DNA from: an uncultured Dokdonia sp.
GTDB lineage: Bacteria; Bacteroidota; Bacteroidia; Flavobacteriales; Flavobacteriaceae
Length of the DNA stretch: 35,901 bases
Assembly: GCA_913060645.1 (NCBI GenBank)
Contig: CAJXSW010000018.1
Span: 1 to 35,901, forward strand
Direction of reading: 5' to 3'
This document shows positions 16,762 through 25,732 of this stretch, piece by piece. The notes under the pieces were generated by a model that was given only the letters and a program-made list of their open reading frames with translations, made no database searches and was not told where the DNA came from. The position numbers and the translations under genes were made by a program. The stretch's first letter is position 1, and every line of letters starts with the position of its first letter.

Positions 16762-18242
16762 TTTCCCTTGTACACCATAAAGGTATTGCGATTACGGGCA
16801 ATTATAACGGACTGCCAATAATTGAGGCTATTTATAAATGCGCTCATGAAAACCCTGATAATTACTTGTTGGTTTATGAGAAAACAGCAGATGTTGATGC
16901 ATTTAAAGCTGCACTACCTGAAATAAATCATCGGGCATACTTTTTCTCCAATTACAATAATTCACATCCAGACATAGGATATGTAGAGGATAGTCCTTTT
17001 TTAAATATTAATAAAAAGGTCACGTATCCCACTTGGTTAAAAGGAACAGCTATAGTTTGTATGCATGCCAACCTTATCAATGAAAGTGTTCTTAGTCATT
17101 CTAATGAAAAGAATTATTTATACTGGTTAAATTCGATAGGTAAACTATCGCAAACTCGAGGTGTCTTGAACTATCAAATACCTACAACCATTCAAAATGA
17201 AGAGTTTAAAACGTACGAACTTTATAAGTTTGTAAAACAACATTATAGAACTAGATGGGTATTCATTTTACTTCTCTGTCATTTATGGTATGAGCAACGC
17301 TTTCCTGTAATTTCATTAATGAGAACAATTTTCATTAAAAAATCTTTGTTGAAAATTGATATACATGAATTGCAAATCTTTAAAAAAATCCATGCTAAGG
17401 CAAACTTTAAATATGACGTTATTATTCCTACTATGGGAAGAGCTGGTTATTTGATGGATGTTTTACTTGATTTAAATAATCAAAAAATACTGCCTAATAA
17501 AGTTATAGTTATTGAACAAAATGCAGATGGTCATGCAACGAGCAATCTAGGTTTTGTCAAGGATGAACAATGGGATTTTGAAATAGTCCATGAGTTCACT
17601 CATATCACCGGAGCCTGTAGAGCTCGTAATCGAGCAATAGCTTTGAGTAGTGCAAACTGGATCTTGTTATTTGACGATGACGTGCGTATTGAAAATGATT
17701 TTTCTACTAGAATCTTAGATTTTATGAATGATAGCAAAGCAAAATGTGTGACTTTTTCTTGTTTGCAAAAAGGAGAAATAGAGAAGCAAAGTAATTACTT
17801 GCAATGGCCAGCATTTGGATCTGGATGTTCTATCGTACATAGAGAAGTAGCGGAGAGTTGTGAGTTTGATATGGCACTTGAGCATGGTTACGGTGAAGAT
17901 GTAGATTATGGAATGCAAATACGTAATGCCGGATATGACGTGATATATGCGCCTCAAATTCAATTATTGCATTTAAAGGCTCCTGTAGGAGGATTTAGAA
18001 AACCACATGTTTTTCCATGGCAAGAAGATGCTGTCTTACCTAAGCCATCCCCACAAATCATGTATCATCGTACTAAGAATTATACTCCAAAACAGTTGAT
18101 AGGATACAAAGTCACTTTGTTTATCAAGTTTTATAAAGACTACTCAATCAACAATCCTATTGCTTATTATAAATATTTTAAAAAGGCATGGAGTAAAAGT
18201 CTGTACTGGTCACAAAAATTAGCTCAAGATGCAACAGTGTAA
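16758..18242 (+). CDS. GT2 glycosyltransferase with unassigned N-terminal domain
   Basis: About 494 residues in two parts. Residues 219 to about 450 are a GT2 domain: YDVIIPTMGRAGYL, VIVIEQNADG, GACRARNRAIALSSANWILLFDDDV with metal-binding DDD (306-308), and EHGYGEDVDYGMQIRNAGYDVIY. The first 215 residues (starting ISLVHHKGIAITGNYNGLPI) match nothing I recognise; they include a hydrophobic stretch around 168-178 and many aromatic residues, and may bind the acceptor or act as a second catalytic domain. Start: a TTG at 16749 is possible, but the ATG at 16758, overlapping the upstream stop as ATGA, is better. The next gene overlaps by 14 bases. Confidence 0.82.
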   Translation: MISLVHHKGIAITGNYNGLPIIEAIYKCAHENPDNYLLVYEKTADVDAFKAALPEINHRAYFFSNYNNSHPDIGYVEDSPFLNINKKVTYPTWLKGTAIVCMHANLINESVLSHSNEKNYLYWLNSIGKLSQTRGVLNYQIPTTIQNEEFKTYELYKFVKQHYRTRWVFILLLCHLWYEQRFPVISLMRTIFIKKSLLKIDIHELQIFKKIHAKANFKYDVIIPTMGRAGYLMDVLLDLNNQKILPNKVIVIEQNADGHATSNLGFVKDEQWDFEIVHEFTHITGACRARNRAIALSSANWILLFDDDVRIENDFSTRILDFMNDSKAKCVTFSCLQKGEIEKQSNYLQWPAFGSGCSIVHREVAESCEFDMALEHGYGEDVDYGMQIRNAGYDVIYAPQIQLLHLKAPVGGFRKPHVFPWQEDAVLPKPSPQIMYHRTKNYTPKQLIGYKVTLFIKFYKDYSINNPIAYYKYFKKAWSKSLYWSQKLAQDATV

Positions 18243-19230
18243 ACTAAGCCTTATCATTTGCACTTACATGCGACCAGATCCCTTAACAAGATTGTTGGAG
18301 TCCGTCATGGCGCAAACTCAAGTACCTGAAGAGATTTTAATTATTGATGGTTCTACAGATGATGATACGGGATCTCGCTTTCGCGAAAGCAGAAATAACA
18401 TTATAAGCTATCATAAAGTGCCAAAAGAATGTCGCGGACTTACGAAGCAACGTAATTATGGAATATCAAGAATCAATGACGAGATAGATATAGTTGCATT
18501 TCTTGATGACGACACGATTTTAAATCCAGATTATTTTGAGAACTTGGTTTCTACTTATGCTCAATATCCAAAAGCGGTAGGTGTAGGTGGTTATATTACA
18601 AACGAAGTTTCCTGGGAGAAGACAGAACAGGGAAAAGTTGAGGATTTAAACCATTATTATTACGATGGTTATAGGAGAAAGGAGAGCAGTCGCTACAAAC
18701 TAAGAAGAAAATTAGGGCTGGCACAAACTACACAACCAGCCATTTATCCTGAATTTGGTCATGGTAGATCTATAAGTTTTTTGCCACCTTCTGGTAAGAT
18801 TTATAAAGTAGAACAGTTAATGGGAGGTGTTTCTAGTTTTCCTCTTGCTGTTTTAAAAGAACATAAGTTTTCTGAATATTTTGAAGGTTATGGTCTCTAC
18901 GAGGATGCAGATTTTACATTGCGATTATCTAATATAGGAGATTTGTATGTGAATACAGCAGCACAATTAGAACACCATCACGATGCAGCAGGAAGACCTA
19001 ATAAATACACTTACGGTAAGATGGTCGTGCGCAATGGCTGGTATGTATGGCGAGTAAAACATCCCAAACCATCATTTAGGAACAAACTCAAATGGTATCA
19101 AATCACCGTATTGCTTACTGGTATTAGATTTCTGAATATCTTTACTACGAGTGAACGTAAAGAAGCATTCACAGAAGCAATGGGAAGAACCGTAGGTATA
19201 TTTAGTTTGCCTTTTAATAAACCTAATTAA
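18229..19230 (+). CDS. Family 2 glycosyltransferase
   Basis: A 333-residue GT2 enzyme: KLSLIICTYMRPDPL, ILIIDGSTDDD (36-46), RGLTKQRNYGI, the metal-binding FLDDDT (91-96), and a later GYGLYEDADFTLRLSN block with the likely catalytic-base Asp. It starts inside the previous gene (14-base overlap), indicating coupling. Residues 50-54 (RFRES), just after the DGSTDDD loop, come from a dispersed palindrome. Sugar specificity unknown; the long middle region (KYKLRRK type, rich in basic residues) may lie at the membrane. Confidence 0.86.
   Translation: MQQCKLSLIICTYMRPDPLTRLLESVMAQTQVPEEILIIDGSTDDDTGSRFRESRNNIISYHKVPKECRGLTKQRNYGISRINDEIDIVAFLDDDTILNPDYFENLVSTYAQYPKAVGVGGYITNEVSWEKTEQGKVEDLNHYYYDGYRRKESSRYKLRRKLGLAQTTQPAIYPEFGHGRSISFLPPSGKIYKVEQLMGGVSSFPLAVLKEHKFSEYFEGYGLYEDADFTLRLSNIGDLYVNTAAQLEHHHDAAGRPNKYTYGKMVVRNGWYVWRVKHPKPSFRNKLKWYQITVLLTGIRFLNIFTTSERKEAFTEAMGRTVGIFSLPFNKPN
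18376..18390. repeat. Dispersed palindrome, coding copy (frame RFRES)
   Basis: CGCTTTCGCGAAAGC: the 14-base core is exact, the left outer C is present but the right outer base is A. Read as Arg-Phe-Arg-Glu-Ser in the GT2 gene at 18229-19230, the same frame as the copy at 1933. Confidence 0.9.
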
Positions 19231-19778
19231 TGAAGTTTTCAAAAGACATCAAAAGATATACGGACTATAGCGGGAAGTCGGCCTTAATAATGTTGTTGAC
19301 TCAGCAAGGGCTATGGGCATTGTTACAGTATCGTTTTTTTAATTGGATTTATACATCTAAGCTGCCTAAAGTATTAAAATGGCCACTATTGGCTATAGGA
19401 GTTCTCAAATTAAAAGCTATAGAAATCTTAACAGGGATAACCATTCCATATAGCGCAACCATAGGAGAAGGATTTTACATAGGCCATCATTCTGGTATCA
19501 TTATCAACGCAAAGGCTATCATAGGTAAGAATTGTAACATCTCTCAAGGAGTAACCATAGGTGTAAGTGGTCGCGGCGATCATCGTGGTATTCCAGTAAT
19601 AGGTAATCAAGTTTATATAGGAGCAAATGCCACAATAGCAGGCAAGTTAAAGGTAGGAGATAAAGCGGTGATAGGAGCAAATAGTCTTGTAGTTAAAGAC
19701 GTTGTTGCGGGAACTACGGTAGTAGGTGTGCCGGCTATAAAAGTAAGTGATAACGATTCTGCAGACTATATTTTATGA
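19230..19778 (+). CDS. Left-handed beta-helix O-acetyltransferase (serine acetyltransferase-like)
   Basis: A 182-residue acetyl-CoA-dependent O-acetyltransferase, most similar in layout to CysE-like proteins of polysaccharide loci. After an N-terminal helical part, hexapeptide repeats run from about residue 73 to 170 (IPYSATIGEGFYIGHHSGI, then INAKAIIGKNCNISQG, VYIGANATIAG, AVIGANSLV). The His86-His87 pair sits where the catalytic His of this family is expected, and the GVSGRGDHRGIPVIG loop is typical. In this context it more likely acetylates a sugar or sugar precursor than serine. Its ATG overlaps the upstream TAA by one base and its TGA overlaps the next ATG by four. Confidence 0.87.
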   Translation: MKFSKDIKRYTDYSGKSALIMLLTQQGLWALLQYRFFNWIYTSKLPKVLKWPLLAIGVLKLKAIEILTGITIPYSATIGEGFYIGHHSGIIINAKAIIGKNCNISQGVTIGVSGRGDHRGIPVIGNQVYIGANATIAGKLKVGDKAVIGANSLVVKDVVAGTTVVGVPAIKVSDNDSADYIL

Positions 19779-20887
19779 AATTACTCATCATATCTGATGC
19801 ACCTATTTTAAGTAATTCAGGGGAGAAAGAAGCGTACGCACCTTATGTGAAGGAAATGGATATATGGATGCAGCATGCTAGTGATGTTTCTTTTGTATGT
19901 CCGACTAAATATGATCGTAATCTTTTAACTCAAGCTTTTCAAATACAAGATTTTGAAGTTCAATCATTACGAAGACTGGAGTTTCATTCAGTATTATCAG
20001 CATTAATCTCTTTTCTAACCATTCCATATCAAGCCATATTGTTATGGAATACCATGCGCAAAGCAGATCATATTCATCTAAGATGTCCAGGTAATCTTGC
20101 TTTGCTAGCCAGTATAATACAGGTTACGCTTCCGCGAAAGCGAAAAACGGCTAAGTATGCAGGTAATTGGGATCCAAAATCCAAACAACCATTAGCCTAC
20201 AGCATACAAAAGTGGATTCTCTCTAATACATCACTTACAAAGAATATGCAAGTGCTTGTATATGGAGAATGGCCAGGGATGACAAAAAATATTAAACCTT
20301 TTTTTACAGCGAGCTATTACGATAATGAAAAGGAGCCTATAATAGATAGAGAATTTGAGCAGCCTCTAAAAGCGATATTTGTAGGTACTATGGGAGCAAA
20401 TAAAAGACCTTTTGAAACAGTACAGCTTATAAAATCTTTACGCAGCTCTGGATTAGATATTACCCTTGAGATGTACGGTGATGGGGCAGTGGTAGAAGAC
20501 ATCAAGTGGTATCGGAAAGAAAATGGGATTTTAAATCAAATCGTCATACGAGGAAACCAACCTGGGCATGTAGTAAAAGAAGCCTACAAAAATGCAGATC
20601 TTCTCATATTACTCTCCAAAAGTGAAGGATGGCCTAAGGTTGTCGCAGAGGCAATGTTTTGGGGTGTAGTTCCTATTGTCTCGAGTGTATCATGTGTGCC
20701 TTGGATGATTGGAAACGATAAGCGAGGTATACTCATACATGATACAGAACATATCGATGTTGAGTATTTAAGAAAACAGTTAACTAACAAAGAAGCTCTT
20801 GTACAAATGAGTAAAGAGGCCGTAGAGTGGTCTAGGCAATACACAATGGATACCTTTGCTCAAGAAATCAAAAAGCTATTACAATGA
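19775..20887 (+). CDS. Family 4 glycosyltransferase
   Basis: A 370-residue GT4-type protein. The N-terminus is KLLIISDAPILSN; the second domain begins KAIFVGTMGANKRPFETVQLI, and the donor-binding segment is SKSEGWPKVVAEAMFWGVVP with a Glu-x7-Glu pair. The N-terminal domain is divergent (HLRCPGNLALLASII, KYAGNWDPKSK), as in several flavobacterial capsule transferases. ATGA overlaps link it to both neighbours. A palindrome with one substitution at 20127-20142 encodes LPRKRK. Confidence 0.83.
   Translation: MKLLIISDAPILSNSGEKEAYAPYVKEMDIWMQHASDVSFVCPTKYDRNLLTQAFQIQDFEVQSLRRLEFHSVLSALISFLTIPYQAILLWNTMRKADHIHLRCPGNLALLASIIQVTLPRKRKTAKYAGNWDPKSKQPLAYSIQKWILSNTSLTKNMQVLVYGEWPGMTKNIKPFFTASYYDNEKEPIIDREFEQPLKAIFVGTMGANKRPFETVQLIKSLRSSGLDITLEMYGDGAVVEDIKWYRKENGILNQIVIRGNQPGHVVKEAYKNADLLILLSKSEGWPKVVAEAMFWGVVPIVSSVSCVPWMIGNDKRGILIHDTEHIDVEYLRKQLTNKEALVQMSKEAVEWSRQYTMDTFAQEIKKLLQ
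20127..20142. repeat. Dispersed palindrome, altered copy (one substitution)
   Basis: CGCTTCCGCGAAAGCG differs from the consensus at one base (T to C), which changes the Ser of LSRKR to Pro. It is in the same reading frame as the copies at 14448 and 14937. Confidence 0.75.
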
Positions 20888-21963
20888 AAGTCCTCCAACT
20901 TATAGATTCTTTAGATGCAGGAGGAGCAGAGCGCATGGCTGTAAACATCGCAAACGCAAATGCAATGGCTGGAGTGGAATCATATTTGTGTAGTACCGTA
21001 AGAGGTGGGGCTCTAGAGAAGATGATTAATAAAAATGTCCAATATTTTATTTTAAATAAAAAAAGCAGGTTAGATTACAGAGCTTTAAATTTATTTTTCA
21101 AATATCTAAAAGACACTAATGTAGATATAATACACGCACATTCCACTTCTATTCAGTTAGCAGTTTTATCGAAAATAAAATATCCTAAAATAAAAATTTT
21201 GTGGCATAATCATTTTGGATTAAGCACAGAGATCAGAGGTTTTGCACTCTCCAAAATAAAGATTTTTTCAAAATTTATAGACGTTAGTATTGCTGTAAAT
21301 CAAATGCTATTAATATGGGCTGAGGATAATTTATATACAAAGAAAAATTTTTTTTTAAATAATTTTTCTTTGCTCTCTACCTCTACTAGTGATAGTCACT
21401 TAACTACGCTTAAAGGTGATAATGGTAAGAGGATACTTTTATTAGCAAACCTTAGACCTGTCAAAAATCATATAAACTTAATGAAAGTTTTCAAAGAAAG
21501 CTTGCTGAAATATCCAGGTTGGACTTTACATTTTGTAGGAAAAGATTTTAATGATGATTATTCAAAACTTATTGACGATTATATAAAAACGGAAAAATTA
21601 GAAGGTATTGTTTTTTGTTATGGTTCAAGATCAGATATCTCAAACATTCTTAGTCAATCTACAATAGGAGTATTGGTGTCAAAATCTGAAGGGTTACCAT
21701 TATCACTATTAGAATATGGTAATGCCGCGCTTCCAGTCATAACCACTAATGTAGGACAATGCGCTAAGATTGTAGGTCGCAATGGTTTTATTATAGATGA
21801 TGTAAATGCAGAAATGTTTAAGGCATTACAGCGAGTATTTGCAATGAAACCTAAGGATTTAAAAATTATTGGTGAGAATTTTAAAAGAAGTCTCGAGGTA
21901 AATTATAGTGAGAAGGCTTTTATGAATAAAATCTTACCAATTTATAAAGGATTGATATCTTAG
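20884..21963 (+). CDS. Family 4 glycosyltransferase
   Basis: A 359-residue GT4 enzyme: KVLQLIDSLDAGGAERMAVNIA is the classic N-terminal glycine-rich acceptor/donor loop, DIIHAHSTS follows, and RILLLANLRPVKNHINLMKVF opens the second domain. The SKSEGLPLSLLEYGNAALPVITT segment provides the Glu-x7-Glu donor-binding pair. The middle part (about 21050-21400) is especially AT-rich, with poly-T runs. It overlaps the previous gene by four bases and ends 4 bases before the GTG of the next. Confidence 0.87.
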   Translation: MKVLQLIDSLDAGGAERMAVNIANANAMAGVESYLCSTVRGGALEKMINKNVQYFILNKKSRLDYRALNLFFKYLKDTNVDIIHAHSTSIQLAVLSKIKYPKIKILWHNHFGLSTEIRGFALSKIKIFSKFIDVSIAVNQMLLIWAEDNLYTKKNFFLNNFSLLSTSTSDSHLTTLKGDNGKRILLLANLRPVKNHINLMKVFKESLLKYPGWTLHFVGKDFNDDYSKLIDDYIKTEKLEGIVFCYGSRSDISNILSQSTIGVLVSKSEGLPLSLLEYGNAALPVITTNVGQCAKIVGRNGFIIDDVNAEMFKALQRVFAMKPKDLKIIGENFKRSLEVNYSEKAFMNKILPIYKGLIS

Positions 21964-21967
21964 ACAC

Positions 21968-23329
21968 GTGAATATATCAAAACAACCTTCATACTTATTC
22001 TTTATGGTGATTCATATCATCATAGGGGTATTGGTATATCTAGTTAGATCACTCGCGCTCGTGTATTTTGTAGGTACTATTCTCTATTTTTTAGTTCAAA
22101 TATTTAGAACTGGAAATAAAAATAATGAAGCACTCATGGCAGCGGGGTACATAACTGGTGCTGAGGTTTTCTTTAGGATGAGCTATGCTGTTCCTGTTTA
22201 TGAGTTAGGTAAATATTCTGTAATAGCTTTTATGCTTATAGGACTTTTCTTGAGTGGTACTAGTCGGAAATCTGGTGTGTATTGGATTTATATTTTCTTG
22301 CTACTTCCCAGCATACTAGTAGCATCCATGAACTTGAATTTAGGCACAAATGTTAGAAACGCAATTTTCTTTAACCTCAGTGGTCCTTTATGTTTAGGCC
22401 TTTCGACTTTGTATTGTATTGATAGAAAGCTAACCTATAGACAACTATCTAACTTGACTAGATGGATTTTATTACCTATTGTGGGGATGTCTATTTATAT
22501 CACTTTAGGGACCCCAGATTTGAGAGAAGCTTTAAGTAGTACTGGAGCGAACTTTGCAGCATCTGGTGGCTTTGGTCCCAACCAAGTTTCTACGGTATTA
22601 GGACTAGGAATGTTTCTGTCACTTGTCCAGCTTGTGGTCTATAGTAAAGATAAAGTGTTTCTATTCATTCATTTAGCGCTTACGGGCTTTTTACTTTATA
22701 AAGGGATTATTACATTTTCAAGAGGAGGAGTAATTACAGGTATTGGTTGCAGCGTAGCCTTCTTAGTTATTTATTTTGCAGGCTCAAAAGGTGTCGCCCG
22801 TAGAAGAATGATGACCTACTTAATTTTATTAGGAGGCGTGCTTGTTGCTGTTAGTGCTTATAGCTCTTTCCAAACCAATGGACTTATTAATAAACGCTAT
22901 ACCAATAGAGATGCCGCCGGCCGGATTAAAAGTGATATTACTACTGGTAGGGCAGAGATTTTTGAGACGGAGTTAAATGCCTTTTACAATAATCCTGTCA
23001 TTGGAGTTGGGGCTGGTAAGGCAAAAGAATTAAGAGCAGAAGAAACAGGTATTGGAGCTGCTTCTCATAACGAAGTCAGTAGATTATTATCAGAACATGG
23101 TAGTTTAGGATTAATTATACTAGGAATTCTTATTATTTATCCACTTGTATATCGAGCTAAGAATAGAAGGAACTATCTATTTTTTGCAGCTCTAGGGTTT
23201 TGGTTTATGACCATAAATCACTCGTCTATGCGTATTGCTGCGCCAGCTTTTATATATGCTCTAGCCCTTTTAAACGTTGTTCATGAAAAGAAAAAAACTT
23301 CTATACGTAGGCAACGCGTTATCCAGTAA
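21968..23329 (+). CDS. O-antigen polymerase/ligase-type membrane protein (Wzy-like)
   Basis: A 453-residue protein with about eleven hydrophobic segments and a large external loop near the C-terminus holding TTGRAEIFETELNAFYNNPVIGVGAGKAKE and AASHNEVSRLLSEHGSLGLI; the His-Asn-Glu and Gly-rich motifs are typical of the Wzy_C/O-antigen ligase family (WaaL/Wzy). It would polymerise repeat units on undecaprenyl diphosphate or ligate glycan to a lipid or protein acceptor at the periplasmic face. Translation appears to start at GTG 21968. The next gene begins 47 bases before its end. Polymerase and ligase cannot be told apart from sequence. Confidence 0.85.
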   Translation: MNISKQPSYLFFMVIHIIIGVLVYLVRSLALVYFVGTILYFLVQIFRTGNKNNEALMAAGYITGAEVFFRMSYAVPVYELGKYSVIAFMLIGLFLSGTSRKSGVYWIYIFLLLPSILVASMNLNLGTNVRNAIFFNLSGPLCLGLSTLYCIDRKLTYRQLSNLTRWILLPIVGMSIYITLGTPDLREALSSTGANFAASGGFGPNQVSTVLGLGMFLSLVQLVVYSKDKVFLFIHLALTGFLLYKGIITFSRGGVITGIGCSVAFLVIYFAGSKGVARRRMMTYLILLGGVLVAVSAYSSFQTNGLINKRYTNRDAAGRIKSDITTGRAEIFETELNAFYNNPVIGVGAGKAKELRAEETGIGAASHNEVSRLLSEHGSLGLIILGILIIYPLVYRAKNRRNYLFFAALGFWFMTINHSSMRIAAPAFIYALALLNVVHEKKKTSIRRQRVIQ

Positions 23330-24299
23330 AGGGAAGACGGTGACTACTATTGAGACCCTTAGTTTATTACTGAGGCAGGAAGGGTATGATGTTGAGGTAA
23401 CGTCAACAAAACAAAATAAGTCACTACGCATGCTTGATATGATGCGTGCATTATTGCGTTCTCGCAAGAGTATAGACACTGTTCTTATAGATACATATAG
23501 CACTGCCAATTTTTGGTATGCGGTGGTCATTACTCGTTTATGTAGAGCATTCAGTATTCCGTATATCCCAATTCTACACGGAGGTAATTTGCCAGAACGC
23601 CTAATTAGCAACAAAAAGACTTGTGAGAAACTCTTTGGTAGAGCAGCGGTAAACGTGGCTCCTAGTGGCTATTTATATAACGCTTTCGCGAAAGCGGAAT
23701 TCTCAAATATCACTTACATTCCTAACACCATTGAATTAGAGAAGTACCCATTTAAAGAGCGAACAGTATTTAAACCCAACTTATTATGGGTAAGATCATT
23801 TGCCGAAATTTATAATCCGCTTATGGCTATTAAAGTGCTTGAGAAAATACTTGAAAAGTATCCCGAAGCTACTCTAACAATGGTTGGACCAGATAAGGAT
23901 AGAAGTCTAGCGCGGTGTGAAGATTATGTGACAAATCATAATCTTCCTGTGAAATTTACGGGGAGCCTTTCTAAAGAAGCTTGGACATCTCTAGCGCAAG
24001 ATCATGATGTTGTTATAAGTACTACAAACTTTGACAATACTCCTGTGAGTGTGATAGAGTCAATGGCATTAGGATTACCTGTAGTATCTACAAATGTAGG
24101 TGGAATGCCATATCTTATTCATGACACTGTAGATGGTCTATTGTCAGCCCCGGAGAATGTTTCTGCTTTCTCAGAAAAGATAAGTAAGTTGCTTGAAAAC
24201 ACAGCTAGCACAAAGGAAATAGTGTTGAATGCTCGTCAAAAAGTAGAATCCTTTGATTGGAGCGTAGTAAAAGAGCAATGGCATAAAGTGCTCTGCTAA
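23283..24299 (+). CDS. Family 4 glycosyltransferase
   Basis: About 338 residues, GT4. KLLYVGNALSSKGKTVTTIETLS is the N-terminal loop, IPILHGGNLPERL follows, the second domain begins NLLWVRSFAEIYNPLMAIKVL, and TNFDNTPVSVIESMALGLPVVSTNVGGMP is the donor site, with Asp-x7-Glu in place of Glu-x7-Glu. The ATG at 23283 (a TTG at 23277 would add two residues) is inside the preceding gene, an overlap of 47 bases, larger than any other junction here. Residues about 134-138 (AFAKA) are encoded by a palindrome at 23681-23696. Confidence 0.86.
   Translation: MKRKKLLYVGNALSSKGKTVTTIETLSLLLRQEGYDVEVTSTKQNKSLRMLDMMRALLRSRKSIDTVLIDTYSTANFWYAVVITRLCRAFSIPYIPILHGGNLPERLISNKKTCEKLFGRAAVNVAPSGYLYNAFAKAEFSNITYIPNTIELEKYPFKERTVFKPNLLWVRSFAEIYNPLMAIKVLEKILEKYPEATLTMVGPDKDRSLARCEDYVTNHNLPVKFTGSLSKEAWTSLAQDHDVVISTTNFDNTPVSVIESMALGLPVVSTNVGGMPYLIHDTVDGLLSAPENVSAFSEKISKLLENTASTKEIVLNARQKVESFDWSVVKEQWHKVLC
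23681..23696. repeat. Dispersed palindrome, coding copy (frame AFAKA)
   Basis: Perfect CGCTTTCGCGAAAGCG in the GT4 gene at 23283-24299, read as Asn-Ala-Phe-Ala-Lys-Ala, the same frame as the copy at 7012. Confidence 0.92.
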
Positions 24300-24335
24300 A
24301 TTTGTGATATATTTACGGTACTCAACCAACCTCGA

Positions 24336-25730
24336 ATGTCCCTCTTACCTAGTATCCATTTTGATGTCTCAGAGCGTAAAGTATTACTGCGCATATTTGA
24401 TATCTTATCTGTTCTGGGAGCACTCTATCTCACAGAATTATTCTTAGAATTTGATTATGTAAAAATCAGAAAGGAAAACGCAACGGCAATCATAGTGCTT
24501 GTGGGGTATCTGTCCATCTTTGGGACGGTGTTTGAACTTTATTTCTTGCCAAAGACGGTGAAGTTTCAAACCATGCTTAAGAATGTGATTCTTACCGTGG
24601 CAGTTACTGTGTTATTCTACTTGCTAACTCCTTTTTATACTCCCATTCTTCCAGAAAATAGACTACAGATAGTGTACTTTTTCTTGGCAATGATTATAGG
24701 TATTTCTTTGTGGAGGTGGTTGTACGTGTCTATAATTTCGGCACCAAGATTTTATAGAAAAGCAATCGTAGTAGGAGATTCCTTTAATATTCATAAGATT
24801 ATTAAGAATCTAGAAGGAGCAGATCCTAATTACAAAATAGCAGGTTATATAAATACGGAGCCTATGTCTATTGGAGATGTAATCTCAACAGAGGCAAAGC
24901 GATTTCCTATTAAAGATCTGAAAGAAACCATCTCAGAAAATGGAATTTCTGAAATTATTGTCGCTAGTACTTATGAAGATGGAGTATCGCTTGAACTCTA
25001 TAATCAGCTCATAACACTCTTGAAATTAGGCTTCCCTATACGGGAGTATATGCAGGTCTATGAGGATATCACGCAGCGTGTTCCTGTAGAATATGTAGAT
25101 AAAGATTTTTACCGTTACTTTCCATTTAGTCGTAGTAATCAAAACAAATTCTATAAACTCACTCATCGTATTTTTGATGTGGTCATGTCTGTCTTGGGGA
25201 TTTTATCATTTATTGTGGTACTACCTATAGTCTTTATGGGTAATCTTATTGGTAATCGAGGTCCGCTATTTTATACACAAATACGCATAGGCCAAGGTGG
25301 TAATACATTCAAGATTATCAAACTACGTACAATGGTTGTAAATGCAGAGAAAGATGGTGCTGCATGGTCTACTAAAAATGACACGCGTATTACTTCATTT
25401 GGTAAATTTTTAAGGAAGAGTAGACTAGATGAAATCCCGCAGTTTATTAATGTGTTTCTAGGAGAAATGAGCGTGATAGGCCCAAGACCGGAACGCCCAG
25501 TATTTGTAAAGGAACTTTCTAAAGAGATACCTTTTTATGAGACACGCCATATTATAAAGCCAGGACTTACAGGGTGGGCGCAAGTAATGGGTGGTTATGC
25601 AAGTTCTGAAGAAAGTTCGCTAGAAAAGCTACAGTATGACTTATATTATATCAAGCACCGTAATCTCTTTATGGACCTGAGTATAGTACTTAAAACCATT
25701 AGTACAATAATAAATTTTAGAGGGCAGTAA
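24336..25730 (+). CDS. Polyprenyl-phosphate sugar-1-phosphate transferase (WcaJ/WbaP-type)
   Basis: A 464-residue initiating glycosyl-1-phosphate transferase that puts the first sugar phosphate on undecaprenyl phosphate. Four N-terminal membrane segments (about 20-135), a soluble Rossmann-like region (140-250, KAIVVGDS), then a membrane-associated hairpin (about 280-305) and the catalytic bacterial sugar transferase domain: GPLFYTQIRIGQGG, FKIIKLRTM (325-333), the catalytic Asp365-Glu366 in SRLDEIPQ, VIGPRPERP (380-388) and KPGLTGWAQV (408-417). Length and layout match the family. Last gene of the plus-strand cluster; its stop lies 2 bases from the stop of the opposite-strand gene. Confidence 0.94.
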   Translation: MSLLPSIHFDVSERKVLLRIFDILSVLGALYLTELFLEFDYVKIRKENATAIIVLVGYLSIFGTVFELYFLPKTVKFQTMLKNVILTVAVTVLFYLLTPFYTPILPENRLQIVYFFLAMIIGISLWRWLYVSIISAPRFYRKAIVVGDSFNIHKIIKNLEGADPNYKIAGYINTEPMSIGDVISTEAKRFPIKDLKETISENGISEIIVASTYEDGVSLELYNQLITLLKLGFPIREYMQVYEDITQRVPVEYVDKDFYRYFPFSRSNQNKFYKLTHRIFDVVMSVLGILSFIVVLPIVFMGNLIGNRGPLFYTQIRIGQGGNTFKIIKLRTMVVNAEKDGAAWSTKNDTRITSFGKFLRKSRLDEIPQFINVFLGEMSVIGPRPERPVFVKELSKEIPFYETRHIIKPGLTGWAQVMGGYASSEESSLEKLQYDLYYIKHRNLFMDLSIVLKTISTIINFRGQ

Positions 25731-25732
25731 TA

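Noticed and set aside
24297-24304. TAAATTTG as a promoter for the sugar-1-phosphate transferase gene
   Set aside because: It includes the upstream stop codon and has no TTG 17-23 bases before it; the 36-base gap is too short to decide.
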